A stretch of 64,000 nucleotides of DNA from Ramlibacter monticola (lineage in GTDB: Bacteria > Pseudomonadota > Gammaproteobacteria > Burkholderiales > Burkholderiaceae_C), in contig NZ_JAEQNE010000003.1 in NCBI RefSeq assembly GCF_016722785.1, positions 1 through 64,000 of the forward strand, given 5' to 3'. Shown here in pieces: positions 25,441 through 33,727 of this stretch. The notes beneath the pieces are model-generated. The model saw nothing but the letters and a program-made list of their open reading frames with translations. It made no database searches and was not told the DNA's origin. The translations under genes and the position numbers were made by a program. Numbering within the stretch: position 1 is the stretch's first letter; each line of letters opens with the position of its first letter.

Positions 25441-26469
25441 ATGATGACCGCCACTCCCACCATGTGGGCGCTCTTTGCCGCGTTCGTCGTTGCGGCACTC
25501 GTGGTCGACTTCCTGACGCTCTCGCGGCAGGGCGCGCACGAGGTGTCGATGCGCGAGGCCGCAACCTGGTCCGCGGTGTGGGTGCTGGTGTCGCTCGTCT
25601 TCGTCGGCTGGCTGTGGTGGTACCTCGGTGGCACCTCGGGCGACGCCGCCCGCCAGGAGCTGGCCGCCGACAAGTCCTTCGAATTCATCACCGGCTACCT
25701 GGTGGAGAAGGCGCTGGCGGTGGACAACATCTTCGTCTTCCTGATGCTGTTCACCTACTTCAGCGTGCCGCCGGCCTACCAGAAGCGCGTGCTGATGATC
25801 GGCATCCTCGGCGCGCTGGTGTTGCGCGCGGCCATGATCTTCCTCGGCACCTGGCTGATCGAGCAGTTCCACTGGGTGCTGTACCTCTTCGGCGCCTTCC
25901 TCGTCTTCACCGGCCTCAAGATGTGGTGGGCGGCAGGGCAGGAGCCCGACCTCGACGCCAACCCGCTGCTGCGCTGGGTCAAGCAGCACCTGAAGGTCGC
26001 GCCCGGCTTCGACGGCGAGCGCCTGTTCACGCACGTGGACGGCGTGAGGATGGCGACGCCGCTGCTGGTGGTGGTGCTGCTGATCGGCGTGGTGGACGTG
26101 ATCTTCGCCGTCGACTCCATCCCCGCCATCTTCGCGATCACGACCGACCCGTTCATCGTGCTGACCTCGAACGTGTTCGCCATCCTCGGCCTGCGGGCGA
26201 TGTACTTCCTGCTCGCGGGCATGCACGAGCGCTTCCACCTGCTGTCCTACGGACTGGCCATCGTACTGGTGCTGGTCGGAGCCAAGATGCTGCTGGCGGA
26301 CGTGGTCAAGGTGCCGGTGGGATGGTCCCTGGGCGCGACCTTCGCGGTGCTGGCGGCCACCATCTTCCTGTCGCTGAAGATCCCGCCGCGCAAGGAGGCG
26401 CCGCAGGGCGCCTATCCGTTCGCGGCCAAGCGCAGGGAGAAACCGAAGCCGGTGGTCACCCGCGGGTGA
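25441..26469 (+). CDS. TerC/Alx family integral membrane protein
   Basis: A 342-residue TerC-type protein with about nine membrane helices. Conserved blocks include FITGYLVEKALAVDNIFVFLMLF and GVVDVIFAVDSIPAIFAITTDPFIVLTSNVFAILGLRAMYFLL, with the membrane-embedded Glu and Asp residues of the family. Alx/TerC proteins are linked to manganese export, metallation of exported proteins and tellurite resistance. It follows the Tim44-like gene by 47 bp with GAGGAG before the ATG, so the two may be co-transcribed. I see no yybP-ykoY riboswitch. Confidence 0.93.
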   Translation: MMTATPTMWALFAAFVVAALVVDFLTLSRQGAHEVSMREAATWSAVWVLVSLVFVGWLWWYLGGTSGDAARQELAADKSFEFITGYLVEKALAVDNIFVFLMLFTYFSVPPAYQKRVLMIGILGALVLRAAMIFLGTWLIEQFHWVLYLFGAFLVFTGLKMWWAAGQEPDLDANPLLRWVKQHLKVAPGFDGERLFTHVDGVRMATPLLVVVLLIGVVDVIFAVDSIPAIFAITTDPFIVLTSNVFAILGLRAMYFLLAGMHERFHLLSYGLAIVLVLVGAKMLLADVVKVPVGWSLGATFAVLAATIFLSLKIPPRKEAPQGAYPFAAKRREKPKPVVTRG

Positions 26470-26472
26470 GCC

Positions 26473-27381
26473 TCACTTGGCGGGCGAGGCCGGCGCGCCG
26501 CGGGCAGAGGAGAGGAGTTGCTGCACCAGCGGGTGGTGGATGCGACGCTCGGCGGAGATGAGGTGGAAGTGCTCCAGCACCTCGGGCGTGTCGCCGAGGA
26601 GGCGCATGCGCCGGTCCTGCAGCAGTTCCTCGTGCGACCAGCGCGAGGCGGGAAAGGCGCCCATGCCGCTGCGGCCGAAGGCGGCGAGCAGGGCGCTGTC
26701 CTCGAATTCGCCGGCGATGCGCGGGCGCAGGCCCTGGCGCTCGAACCACTGGTCCAGCCGCGCGCGCACGGCGGCATGGTGCGTGGGCAGCAGCAGCGGC
26801 AGTTCGCCCAGGCAGGCCGGGAAAGGCAGCTTGCACTTGCGCGCCACGTCGGCCGGCGCGAACCACGCCATGGAGGCCTCGCCCAGCGCGTGCCCGTAGA
26901 GCCGCAGGTTGGGATTGGGCGGGGCGGGGCGGTCGGACAGGACCGCATCGAGCTTGTGCAGTGCCAGGTCCGCCAGCAGCCGGTCGAATTCGTCCTCGTG
27001 GCATAGCAGGCGCACCCGCGGATCGTGCAGCACGGGCTGCAGCAGGTGCTTCACCACCAGCTTGGGCAGGCCGTCCGACATGCCCACGGCGAGCCGCAGC
27101 CCCTGGCCCGTCGCCGCGTCGCGCACTGCGGCCGGCAACTGCTCGCCGATCTGGAAGATCTGGTCGGCCTGCGTCATCGCGGCCACGCCGGCATCGGTGA
27201 GCGCGATCCCGCGTCCGGCCGGCTTGAACAGCGCATACCCCAGCGACTGCTCCAGCGCGCGCACCTGCGCGCTGACCGTCTGCACCGCCATGTCGAGGCG
27301 CTCGGCGGCGCGCGCCATGCCGCCTTCCTTGGCGACGACCCAGAAGTAGTACAGGTGGCGGTAGTTCAACGGCGTGGACAT
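26473..27381 (-). CDS. LysR-type regulator, NhaR-like
   Basis: A 302-residue LysR protein starting STPLNYRHLYYFWVVAKEGGMARAAERLDMAVQTVSAQVRALEQ, a close match to the NhaR N-terminus. The C-terminal effector domain is typical in length. NhaR activates Na+/H+ antiporter genes in response to sodium. No antiporter gene is in the window; the divergent gene encodes an MFS transporter, which may be its target here. Its stop lies 3 bp from the terC stop. Confidence 0.88.
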   Translation of the reverse strand: MSTPLNYRHLYYFWVVAKEGGMARAAERLDMAVQTVSAQVRALEQSLGYALFKPAGRGIALTDAGVAAMTQADQIFQIGEQLPAAVRDAATGQGLRLAVGMSDGLPKLVVKHLLQPVLHDPRVRLLCHEDEFDRLLADLALHKLDAVLSDRPAPPNPNLRLYGHALGEASMAWFAPADVARKCKLPFPACLGELPLLLPTHHAAVRARLDQWFERQGLRPRIAGEFEDSALLAAFGRSGMGAFPASRWSHEELLQDRRMRLLGDTPEVLEHFHLISAERRIHHPLVQQLLSSARGAPASPAK

Positions 27382-27478
27382 GGGCGCGAGTGTGCCTCCA
27401 CCGGCAACCGGCCCACGGGATCCCCGTGGCGAGTCCGGGACAGGCCGGCAGCCGACTCGCCGCTATGCTGTCCACTGC

Positions 27479-28678
27479 ATGGCCCGGTCGACCCATTTCC
27501 CCGCAGCCCCGCGCGGCAATTCGCTCTGGTCCGTCTTCCTTCCCCTGCTGCCCTTCATGCTGTCGGTGTTCGACGGCTTCCTGGCCATGGGCATGGCGCT
27601 GCCGGTGGTGCCCCGGCACCTGCACGACGCGCTGGGGCAGGGCACCGTGATGATCGGCGTCGTGATGGGCTGCCAGTACCTGTCCTCGATCTTCGGGCGG
27701 ATGTGGGCCGGCGGGCTGTCGGATGCGCGCGGGCCGCGCCGGGCCGCGCTGCTGGGGCTGGCAGCCGCCTGCGGCGTCGGGGGGCTCTATCTCGCGTCGG
27801 CGTCGTTCCTGGAATCCTCGCCCTCCCTCTCGCTGGGCCTCGTGATGGCCGGCCGCCTGCTCACCGGCATCGCGGAGAGCTTCCTGATCACGGGCACCAT
27901 GGCCTGGGCGCTGTCGCGCGTTAGCACGGCGCATGCCGGCAAGGTGTTCGGCTGGATCGGGGTGGCCCTGTTCGGCGGGCTCGCCGCCGGGGCGCCGCTC
28001 GGCACGGCCTTGCAGGCGGCGTTCGGTTTCGCGGGCGTGGGCTGCGCCGTGCTGCTCGCGGGCACGATCGGACTGGTGGGCACGAGCTTCATCGTCGGCG
28101 CCCCGCCCAGCCTTCACGCGCGGCTGCCCTTCTTCGACGTCGTGAACGCGTTGAAGCTGCCGGGGCTCGGCCTCACGCTGTGCTGCGTGGGCTACGCGAT
28201 GATCAACACCTTCGCCGTGCTGCTGTTCGTGCAGCGCGGATGGGAAGGCGGCGCGCTGGCGCTCACCAGCATGGGATCGGGCTTCATCCTGGCGCGGCTG
28301 CTGGTGGGCCACCTGCCGGACCTGGTCGGCGGCGCCCGCGTGGCCTTGTACTGCGTGCTGGCGGAGGCCCTCGGCCTGGCCCTGATCTGGGCCGCTCCGC
28401 ATCCGGCGATCGCGTGGCTGGGCGCGGCGCTCACCGGCGCGGGCTACGGCATCGGCTTCCAGGGCTTCGGGGTCGAAGCGGTGAAGCGTTCGCCCCCGCA
28501 GAGCCGCGGCGCGGCCATGGGGGCCTACGTGATGTTCCAGGACGTGACCATGGGGCTGGCGCCGCCGCTCAACGGCATGCTGGCCAAGGTCGCGGGGCTG
28601 GATGCCGTGTTCCTCGGCGGTGCCGTCGGCGCGCTCGGTGCCGCGCTCGTCGCCTGGACCATCCTGCGCCAGGACTAG
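27479..28678 (+). CDS. MFS transporter
   Basis: A 399-residue permease with 12 predicted helices, beginning FLPLLPFMLSVFDGFLAMGMALPVVPRHLHDAL. The cytoplasmic loop motif between helices 2 and 3 reads GRMWAGGLSDARGPRRAALLG, the usual MFS signature. It looks like small-molecule or drug transporters of the YhhS kind; the substrate is unknown. The ATG at 27479 is used because upstream residues lack hydrophobic character; a TATGCT box lies about 15 bp before it. Divergent from nhaR-like. Confidence 0.9.
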   Translation: MARSTHFPAAPRGNSLWSVFLPLLPFMLSVFDGFLAMGMALPVVPRHLHDALGQGTVMIGVVMGCQYLSSIFGRMWAGGLSDARGPRRAALLGLAAACGVGGLYLASASFLESSPSLSLGLVMAGRLLTGIAESFLITGTMAWALSRVSTAHAGKVFGWIGVALFGGLAAGAPLGTALQAAFGFAGVGCAVLLAGTIGLVGTSFIVGAPPSLHARLPFFDVVNALKLPGLGLTLCCVGYAMINTFAVLLFVQRGWEGGALALTSMGSGFILARLLVGHLPDLVGGARVALYCVLAEALGLALIWAAPHPAIAWLGAALTGAGYGIGFQGFGVEAVKRSPPQSRGAAMGAYVMFQDVTMGLAPPLNGMLAKVAGLDAVFLGGAVGALGAALVAWTILRQD

Positions 28679-28750
28679 CCGCGCGAACCGGGCGGTCGCG
28701 CAGGGACTCTCTTTCGAAGTGTTACGTCGGCCGGCGGTCGCCGCGGGCCG

Positions 28751-28945
28751 TCACTTGACCGGCGCCTGCTGCAGCGCCGCGACCGGCTTCTTCGCATCGG
28801 CTGCCGGCACGACCTTGGCGAGCACGAACACGACCCCGATCACCGCCGCCAGGGCCAGCGCGATCCACCGGGCCCCGAGGCCCCGCGGCTCCGGCGGCAC
28901 GAAACCGCGCGTGCGGTCTTCCTGGTCTTCGCCTGCGTCCTTCAT
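28751..28945 (-). CDS. Small single-span membrane protein
   Basis: A 64-residue protein with a charged N-terminus (DAGEDQEDRTRGFVPPEPRG), one membrane span (WIALALAAVIGVVFVLAKVV) and a short tail. GGAGGG lies before the ATG at 28945. I do not recognise a family. It is convergent with the MFS gene and borders the origin-like region. Confidence 0.65.
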   Translation of the reverse strand: MKDAGEDQEDRTRGFVPPEPRGLGARWIALALAAVIGVVFVLAKVVPAADAKKPVAALQQAPVK

Positions 28946-29391
28946 GCCTGCCCTCCCTCGACTTCCTTGGGGCGGATTATGGGGAGGCGGCACGCCCGGA
29001 ATGCAAGTGCGGGGCCTCGCCGCGTCGTCTCGCCGCCACACGAAAGGGCGCAGGAAAATTTTTTTTGGGCCGAAAAGCCTGTGGACCGATCCGGCACAAC
29101 CTCAGCGTTATCCACACCGGCGGACCGAACCGGCAGGTTGTCCAAGTTCGCGGTACAGGTCGGAAGCAGGGGTGCCCACAGTCCTCTCCCGTTCGCAGGT
29201 CCTTGTCGGAGAAAGGGAAAAAGACGGTTGTCCACAGCGGGGCGGGGGCCTTATCTACTACGACTACCTTTGAGCAATGGATTCAATAGAAGTCCGGGGG
29301 AACCGCAAGGCAGTACCGGCGACCGGGGGGCTTGAGTCCTTGCCCGCATGGCGTAGAGTCCGCCCCTTCACGTTGGACGGAGGGGTGGTCG
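28946..29391. other. 446-bp gene-free interval
   Basis: No frame in this interval has protein-like character. Most of it is taken up by the origin-like cluster (29053-29270). At its right end, TTGAGT (29332-29337) and TAGAGT (29354-29359), spaced 16 bp apart, could serve as the promoter of the NnrU-like gene. Confidence 0.6.
29053..29270. other. oriC: Candidate replication origin (DnaA boxes plus DnaA-trio-like repeat)
   Basis: A gene-free stretch carries a perfect DnaA box TTATCCACA (29108-29116), a one-mismatch box TTGTCCACA (29228-29236), and weaker boxes at 29080-29088, 29138-29146 and 29172-29180. An A4T8 tract is at about 29056-29067. The 29228 box is followed by a GC-rich spacer and then CTACTACGACTA (29255-29266), a triplet repeat in the orientation of the DnaA-trio of basal origin unwinding systems. 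dnaA is not adjacent. The partition genes and parS sites lie about 23-28 kb to the right, as expected near an origin. Confidence 0.5.
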
Positions 29392-29976
29392 ATGCTCACG
29401 CTGGTTGCGGGATTGGTGCTGTTTCTCGGCGCCCATTCGGTGCGCGTGTTCGCGGACGGCTGGCGTACGTCGACCATTGCCAGGGTGGGCGAGAAACCCT
29501 GGAAGGGCGTGTACTCGCTGGTCTCGCTCGCCGGCTTCGTGCTGCTGGTCGTCGGCTACGGGCTGGCCCGCCAGCAACCGGTCGTCCTGTGGAGCCCGCC
29601 GCCCGTGGGGCTGCGGCACCTGGCTTCGCTGCTGACGCTGGTCGCGTTCGTGCTGGTGGTGGCCGCCTACCTTCCCGGCAATCAGCTGAAGGCGAAGCTG
29701 CACCACCCGATGATCCTCGGCGTGAAGGCCTGGGCGCTGGCGCACCTGCTGGCCAACAACATGCTCGCCGACCTGGTGCTGTTCGGATCCTTCCTCGCGT
29801 GGGCGGTGCTGGACTACCGGGCGGCGCGCCAGCGCGATCGCCAGCGGGGCACAGTCTATCCGCCGGGGACGGCGTCCCGCACCGCGCTCACGGTGGTGGC
29901 AGGCGTCGTGGCGTGGGCGGCGTTCGCGTTCTGGGCGCACCGGGTGCTGATCGGGGTGAGTCCGATGGGGGTTTGA
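29392..29976 (+). CDS. NnrU family membrane protein
   Basis: A 194-residue membrane protein with about five to six helices. The family blocks are LVLFLGAHSVRVFADGWR, GEKPWKGVYSLVSLAGFVLLVVGYG, and LKAKLHHPMILGVKAWALAHLLANNMLADLVLFGSFLAW. NnrU proteins were first linked to nitric-oxide/nitrite metabolism and resemble isoprenoid-type methyltransferase-fold membrane proteins; the true reaction is not settled. A -35/-10 pair lies about 35-60 bp upstream. It stands next to the origin-like region. Confidence 0.88.
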   Translation: MLTLVAGLVLFLGAHSVRVFADGWRTSTIARVGEKPWKGVYSLVSLAGFVLLVVGYGLARQQPVVLWSPPPVGLRHLASLLTLVAFVLVVAAYLPGNQLKAKLHHPMILGVKAWALAHLLANNMLADLVLFGSFLAWAVLDYRAARQRDRQRGTVYPPGTASRTALTVVAGVVAWAAFAFWAHRVLIGVSPMGV

Positions 29977-30024
29977 GCGGCGCATAATCCAGTCCCCGGG
30001 GCCTATCGCCCCCGACATCGACCC

Positions 30025-30420
30025 ATGCAGCAGCAGCCCGCCCTTTCCCACGTCTCCATCGGCACCAACGATTTCCCGCGCGCCAAGGCCTTCTACGACG
30101 CCGTGCTGGCCACGCTGCAGATCCAGTGCCTGATGGACGCCGAGGACGGTTCCGGCTACGGGCGACGCTTTCCGGAGTTCTGGGTCGGGTTTCCGTTCGA
30201 CGGCGACGAGGCCGCGCCGGGCAACGGCGTGCACGTTTGCTTCAACGCGAACTCGATGGAAGAGGTCCGGGCTTTCCACGCCAAGGCCCTGGAGCTGGGC
30301 GGGCAGGACGAAGGCAAGCCGGGCCTGCGCCGGGAGTACGCGGACAACTACTACGCGGCTTTCGTGCGCGATCTCGATGGCAACAAGATCGAGGCGGTGT
30401 TCTTCCTGAAGGAGGAGTGA
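30025..30420 (+). CDS. VOC family (glyoxalase/bleomycin-resistance fold) protein
   Basis: A 131-residue single-module VOC protein. SHVSIGTNDFPRAKAFYDAVLATL starts the first beta-alpha-beta unit with the metal-ligand histidine position, and NYYAAFVRDLDGNKIEAVFF closes the second with the glutamate ligand. Such proteins act as metal-dependent lyases, dioxygenases or binding proteins; the substrate is unknown. It follows the NnrU-like gene by 48 bp, perhaps in one transcript. A G/C-rich palindrome (30449-30470) follows. Confidence 0.88.
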   Translation: MQQQPALSHVSIGTNDFPRAKAFYDAVLATLQIQCLMDAEDGSGYGRRFPEFWVGFPFDGDEAAPGNGVHVCFNANSMEEVRAFHAKALELGGQDEGKPGLRREYADNYYAAFVRDLDGNKIEAVFFLKEE

Positions 30421-30448
30421 GCGCCGCACGGCCGCCCGAAGGCGCTCG

Positions 30449-30470
30449 CCCCCTCCGCCTGCGGAGGGGG
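30449..30470. repeat. GC-rich palindromic repeat
   Basis: CCCCCTCCGC and GCGGAGGGGG form a perfect 10-bp stem around CT. No T-run follows. Similar Pu/Py-rich palindromes occur at 34108-34122 (inside minC), 53926-54021 and about 57676-57716, so this looks like a dispersed REP-like element. Confidence 0.5.
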
Positions 30471-30634
30471 GAGGCGGAGCACGCAGTGCGGAGCCTGGGG
30501 GAGGCACCCAGTGACCCCGCACGGCCGAGGCACCCCGGCATCCCCTAGAAACAAGCACGCCGGGCGCCGGACCTGTCCGACATGGAGGACGCCCGGCCGT
30601 TCCCAGAATGGGTTCATCCACGGAGGATGAACGC

Positions 30635-31423
30635 ATGGATGAACCAAGGGCGCCACGGCCGCTGGCCGTGGTGACGGGAGCTTCGTCGGGAATCGGCTAC
30701 CACCTCGCACGCTGCGCGGCGCAGCACGGTTACGACCTCATCGTCGCGGCCGACACGCCCCTGGCCGACGCCGTGCACGATTTCGAATCGCTCGGGGCGG
30801 ACGTGCAAGCCGTGTAGGCCGACCTGGCCAGCGTCGAAGGCGTGCTGCACCTGATCCAGGCCATCGGCGAGCGCGAAGTCGATGCGCTCATGGCCAACGC
30901 GGGGCATGGACTCGGCGGCTCGTTCCTGGCGCAGGACTTCGACGAGATCCTGCACGTGATCAACACCAACATCGTGGGGACGGTCCATCTCGTCCAGCAC
31001 GTCGCCCGCGGCATGGTGGCCCGGGCGCGGGGCCGGATCCTCGTCACGGGATCGGTGGCCGGTTTCATCCCGGGCAGCTTCCAGGCGGTCTACAACGGCA
31101 CCAAGGCCTTCATCGATTCATTCTCCATCGCCCTGCGCAACGAGCTGAAGGGCACGGACGTGACCATCAGCTGCCTGATGCCGGGCCCCACGGAGACCGA
31201 CTTCTTCGAGCGGGCCGACATGGTGGCCACGCGCGTCGGCCAGGCCCCGAAGGCGGATCCGGCCGACGTGGCCCGGATCGGCTTCGAGGCGATGCTGAAG
31301 GGCGAAGCCGACGTCGTCGCCGGCCTGAAGAACAAGCTGGAGGTGGCGCTCAGCAAGGTGATGCCGTCGCAGGCCGTGGCGCAGAGGCACCGGCGGCTGG
31401 CCGAGCCGCGGGGCCAGAAGTGA
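30635..31423 (+). pseudogene. Short-chain dehydrogenase gene interrupted by one amber codon
   Basis: A single frame from ATG 30635 to the stop at 31421-31423 encodes a full SDR: cofactor motif VVTGASSGIGYHLA, NAG motif, and catalytic Ser and Tyr-X3-Lys (TGSVAGF, YNGTKAF). It is interrupted only by TAG at 30815-30817 (codon 61). The context reads VQAV-stop-ADLASVEGV, where family members commonly have Gln, so one C-to-T change (CAG to TAG) explains it. GGAGG precedes the start. The rest shows no other damage, so the event is recent, a sequencing error, or suppressed. Confidence 0.8.
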
Positions 31424-31455
31424 GCCCCGGCAGGAATTTCCAAAGGAGCAGCGCA

Positions 31456-31695
31456 ATGACCCACAAGTACATGCGTCCCGAGCAGGACAAGCAGGCCGGG
31501 GCGTCCGGCAAGGTCGAAAACGACCGCAACAAGCAGGGCAAGGGGCAGGCGAGCCAGACCAACGAAGGCCGCCGGACGCCGCAGAGCCGGCACGACCGGG
31601 AAGACCACATCGGGAACAACCAGGGCAAGATGCGGGGCGGCTCGCCGCAGGGGAGCAACGCCTCGTCGCCGCCGAAGAGCGGCCGGCGGGGCTGA
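31456..31695 (+). CDS. Small hydrophilic, probably disordered protein
   Basis: A 79-residue protein very rich in Gln, Gly, Asn, Lys, Arg and Ser (RPEQDKQAGASGKVENDRNK and SRHDREDHIGNNQGKMRG) with almost no hydrophobic residues. The composition resembles small stress or desiccation-related hydrophilins. AGGAG lies before the ATG. It follows the broken SDR gene by 32 bp. No family is recognised. Confidence 0.6.
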   Translation: MTHKYMRPEQDKQAGASGKVENDRNKQGKGQASQTNEGRRTPQSRHDREDHIGNNQGKMRGGSPQGSNASSPPKSGRRG

Positions 31696-31700
31696 GTGCC

Positions 31701-31949
31701 CTAGTCGTTGGCCGCGCGGGCCAGGCCCCGCGCGACGGGGGCCAGCAGTTCACTGAACTCGAAACACTGGCACAGACCGAGCTGGCAACCCTGAGGATGC
31801 CAGCGGCCGTCCGCCAGCTTCACGAAGAACTGCTGCCCGGCGAGCAGGGGACGCAGCACCGGATCGAAAGCTTCCAGCGTTTCGCGCGCGAGCTTCGCGG
31901 CGACGACGCTGCCGGTGGTGAAGGTGTCCGTGGCAATCGCAGAGGGCAT
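31701..31949 (-). CDS. Small hypothetical protein with a cysteine cluster
   Basis: An 82-residue protein starting MPSAIATDTFTTGSVVAAKLA and containing LLAGQQFFVKLADGRWHPQG followed by CQLGLCQC. GAGGAG lies about 11 bases upstream of the ATG at 31949. The three closely spaced cysteines could bind metal. A longer frame to 32153 exists but its N-terminal part looks non-coding. It is convergent with the hydrophilic protein gene. Confidence 0.5.
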   Translation of the reverse strand: MPSAIATDTFTTGSVVAAKLARETLEAFDPVLRPLLAGQQFFVKLADGRWHPQGCQLGLCQCFEFSELLAPVARGLARAAND

Positions 31950-32086
31950 GACGAGGATTCTCCTCACTGCCTCAACGAATGCGAAGCCTGATAGTTGACA
32001 GTGGTGCCCCCACGCAACGTTTTCGTGAGGTAAAGACGGAGTCAGGGCCTTGCAAGCCTGGCGTGCGGCATCGCTGCCGCCGCCGC

Positions 32087-32572
32087 TCAGAGCTGCACGC
32101 CGATGCGGCGCGGGAACAGCTCGCGTTCCAGCATCTTCAGCATGCCCGTCCACTCCCTGCGGGTCGAATCCTGGAGGGCGAAGGCGTGGCGACTGTCTCC
32201 CAGTTCGTGCTTCACCACTACTTCACAGGTCTGCGCCGTGCTGGCAACGATGTCCACCGTGACGCGGGTGTTTTCGTCCGGGAAGGACAGCACGCCGACA
32301 TCGAAGACCAGGCGGCTGGGGCGGGTGATCTCCACGTAGCGGCCGCTGTGGACCACGTTGAAGACGCTTTCGTCGCCTTCGGCGGCGTTGCGCCGCTCGA
32401 CCACCGTGAAGGCGCCGCCCACCTCGGGCTGCAGCTCGCACTGCATGACGATGCCCGCCCGGCTGCGGAACAGGAATCGGGAAGCCTGCCAGGGCGTGAG
32501 CCACGCATCGAACACCCTTTCGGCAGGGGCGCAATAGCGATGTGTGACGCTGACGACGACCGGACTGCTCAT
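32087..32572 (-). CDS. SRPBCC/AHSA1-type START-like protein
   Basis: A 161-residue activator-of-Hsp90-like domain protein. Family pattern: VSVTHRYCAPAERVFDAWLTPWQASRFLF, PEVGGAFTVVERR, HSGRYVEITRPSRLVFDV, and a C-terminal helix EWTGMLKMLERELF. These helix-grip folds bind hydrophobic ligands and are often paired with ArsR or TetR regulators; none is adjacent. The ATG at 32572 is used; 32617 is possible. An array of TGTCA/TGACA half-sites (32586-32634) lies just upstream. Confidence 0.85.
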   Translation of the reverse strand: MSSPVVVSVTHRYCAPAERVFDAWLTPWQASRFLFRSRAGIVMQCELQPEVGGAFTVVERRNAAEGDESVFNVVHSGRYVEITRPSRLVFDVGVLSFPDENTRVTVDIVASTAQTCEVVVKHELGDSRHAFALQDSTRREWTGMLKMLERELFPRRIGVQL

Positions 32573-32585
32573 CCGTTCTTTATCT

Positions 32586-32634
32586 CTTGACAGGCGTCTC
32601 GCTGTCAAGCCTGTCAATCATGACAGGAGTGTCA
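32586..32634. promoter_or_regulatory. Array of TGTCA/TGACA palindromes upstream of the SRPBCC gene
   Basis: Three interlocking dyads are visible: CTTGACAG-N8-CTGTCAAG (32586-32609), CTGTCA-N4-TGACAG (32611-32626) and TGACA-GGAG-TGTCA (32621-32634). TGACA-N4-TGTCA is a common TetR-family operator layout. The array lies between the minE stop and the SRPBCC start. The cognate regulator is not in the window. Confidence 0.5.
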
Positions 32635-32898
32635 GCGTGTGACTTCCGGCAGCTCGATCTTCACCTCCAGCACCTCGAGGTTGTCCGTGCGTTCCACGTT
32701 GACCTTGAGGTGGTTGGGGTCGATCTTCACGTACTTGCTGATCACCGCGACCAGATCGCGCTGCAGGGCCGGCAGGTAGTCGGGGGAGCCCCCCGGATTG
32801 CGGCCGCTGCGCTCGTGCGCCAGGATGATCTGCAGGCGCTCCTTGGCGACGCTGGCCGAGCGCTTCTTCTCCCCGAGCAGGAAGGACAGCAGGCTCAT
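32632..32898 (-). CDS. minE: Cell division topological specificity factor MinE
   Basis: An 88-residue MinE of normal length: membrane-targeting and anti-MinCD N-terminus ([31 protein letters not shown]), followed by the dimerisation domain ([44 protein letters not shown]). It drives pole-to-pole oscillation of MinD. Its ATG overlaps the minD stop (ATGA). Confidence 0.98.
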   Translation of the reverse strand: MSLLSFLLGEKKRSASVAKERLQIILAHERSGRNPGGSPDYLPALQRDLVAVISKYVKIDPNHLKVNVERTDNLEVLEVKIELPEVTR

Positions 32899-33716
32899 GC
32901 CTTCCTCCCGCCGAACAGGCGCTTCAGGAAGCCCGCCTTCTCGGGGTCGACGAAGCGCAGCGGCCGGTCCTCGCCCTGGAAGCGGGCGACGACGTCGAGG
33001 TAGGCCTCGCTGACGTCCGTGCCCTTCAGGTGGACGGCCGGGGTGCCCTGGTTGCTGGCCTGCAGCACCGATTCGGATTCCGGGATCACGCCGATGAGCG
33101 GGATGCGCAGGATGTCCTGGATGTCCTCCAGCGACAGCATGTGGCCGGCGTCCACGCGGTTCGGGTTGTAGCGGGTGATCAGCAGGTGTTCCTTGACCGG
33201 CTCCTTGCCCTCGATCGCGCGGCGGGTCTTGCTGGCCAGCATGCCGAGGATGCGGTCGGAGTCGCGCACCGAGGAGACCTCGGGGTTGGTCACCACCAAG
33301 GCCTCGTCGGCGAAGTGCATGGCCATCAGGGCACCGGTCTCGATGCCGGCGGGCGAGTCGCAGACGATGTACTCGAAGCCCATGCCGCCCAGGTCGTGCA
33401 GCACCTTCTCGACGCCTTCGCGGGTCAGGGCTTCCTTGTCGCGGGTCTGGCTGGCGGCCAGCACCGAGAGGTTGTCGTTGTGCTTGTCCTTGATCAGGGC
33501 CTGGTTGAGGGTGGCCTCGCCGTGGATCACGTTGACGAAGTCGTAGACCACGCGCCGCTCGCAGCCCATGATCAGGTCCAGGTTGCGCAGGCCGACGTCG
33601 AAGTCGATGACGGCGGTCTTGTGGCCGCGCAGGGCCAGGCCGCTGGCGAAGCTGGCGCTGGTGGTGGTCTTGCCGACCCCACCCTTGCCGGATGTGACGA
33701 CGATGATCTTTGCCAT
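32895..33716 (-). CDS. minD: Septum site-determining ATPase MinD
   Basis: A 273-residue ParA/MinD-type ATPase. The deviant Walker [11 protein letters not shown] is at residues 9-18, switch regions [16 protein letters not shown] and [14 protein letters not shown] follow, and the C-terminal amphipathic membrane-binding helix is [11 protein letters not shown]. It recruits MinC to the membrane to block off-centre division. It lies 11 bp after minC and overlaps minE by four bases. Confidence 0.98.
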   Translation of the reverse strand: MAKIIVVTSGKGGVGKTTTSASFASGLALRGHKTAVIDFDVGLRNLDLIMGCERRVVYDFVNVIHGEATLNQALIKDKHNDNLSVLAASQTRDKEALTREGVEKVLHDLGGMGFEYIVCDSPAGIETGALMAMHFADEALVVTNPEVSSVRDSDRILGMLASKTRRAIEGKEPVKEHLLITRYNPNRVDAGHMLSLEDIQDILRIPLIGVIPESESVLQASNQGTPAVHLKGTDVSEAYLDVVARFQGEDRPLRFVDPEKAGFLKRLFGGRKA

Positions 33717-33727
33717 TGGGGAGTCCT

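Noticed and set aside
29277-29987. Plus-strand frame from ATG 29277 over the NnrU-like gene
   Set aside because: A shadow in another frame of the NnrU-like protein. The ATG lies just after the CTA repeat but no dnaA-like sequence follows.
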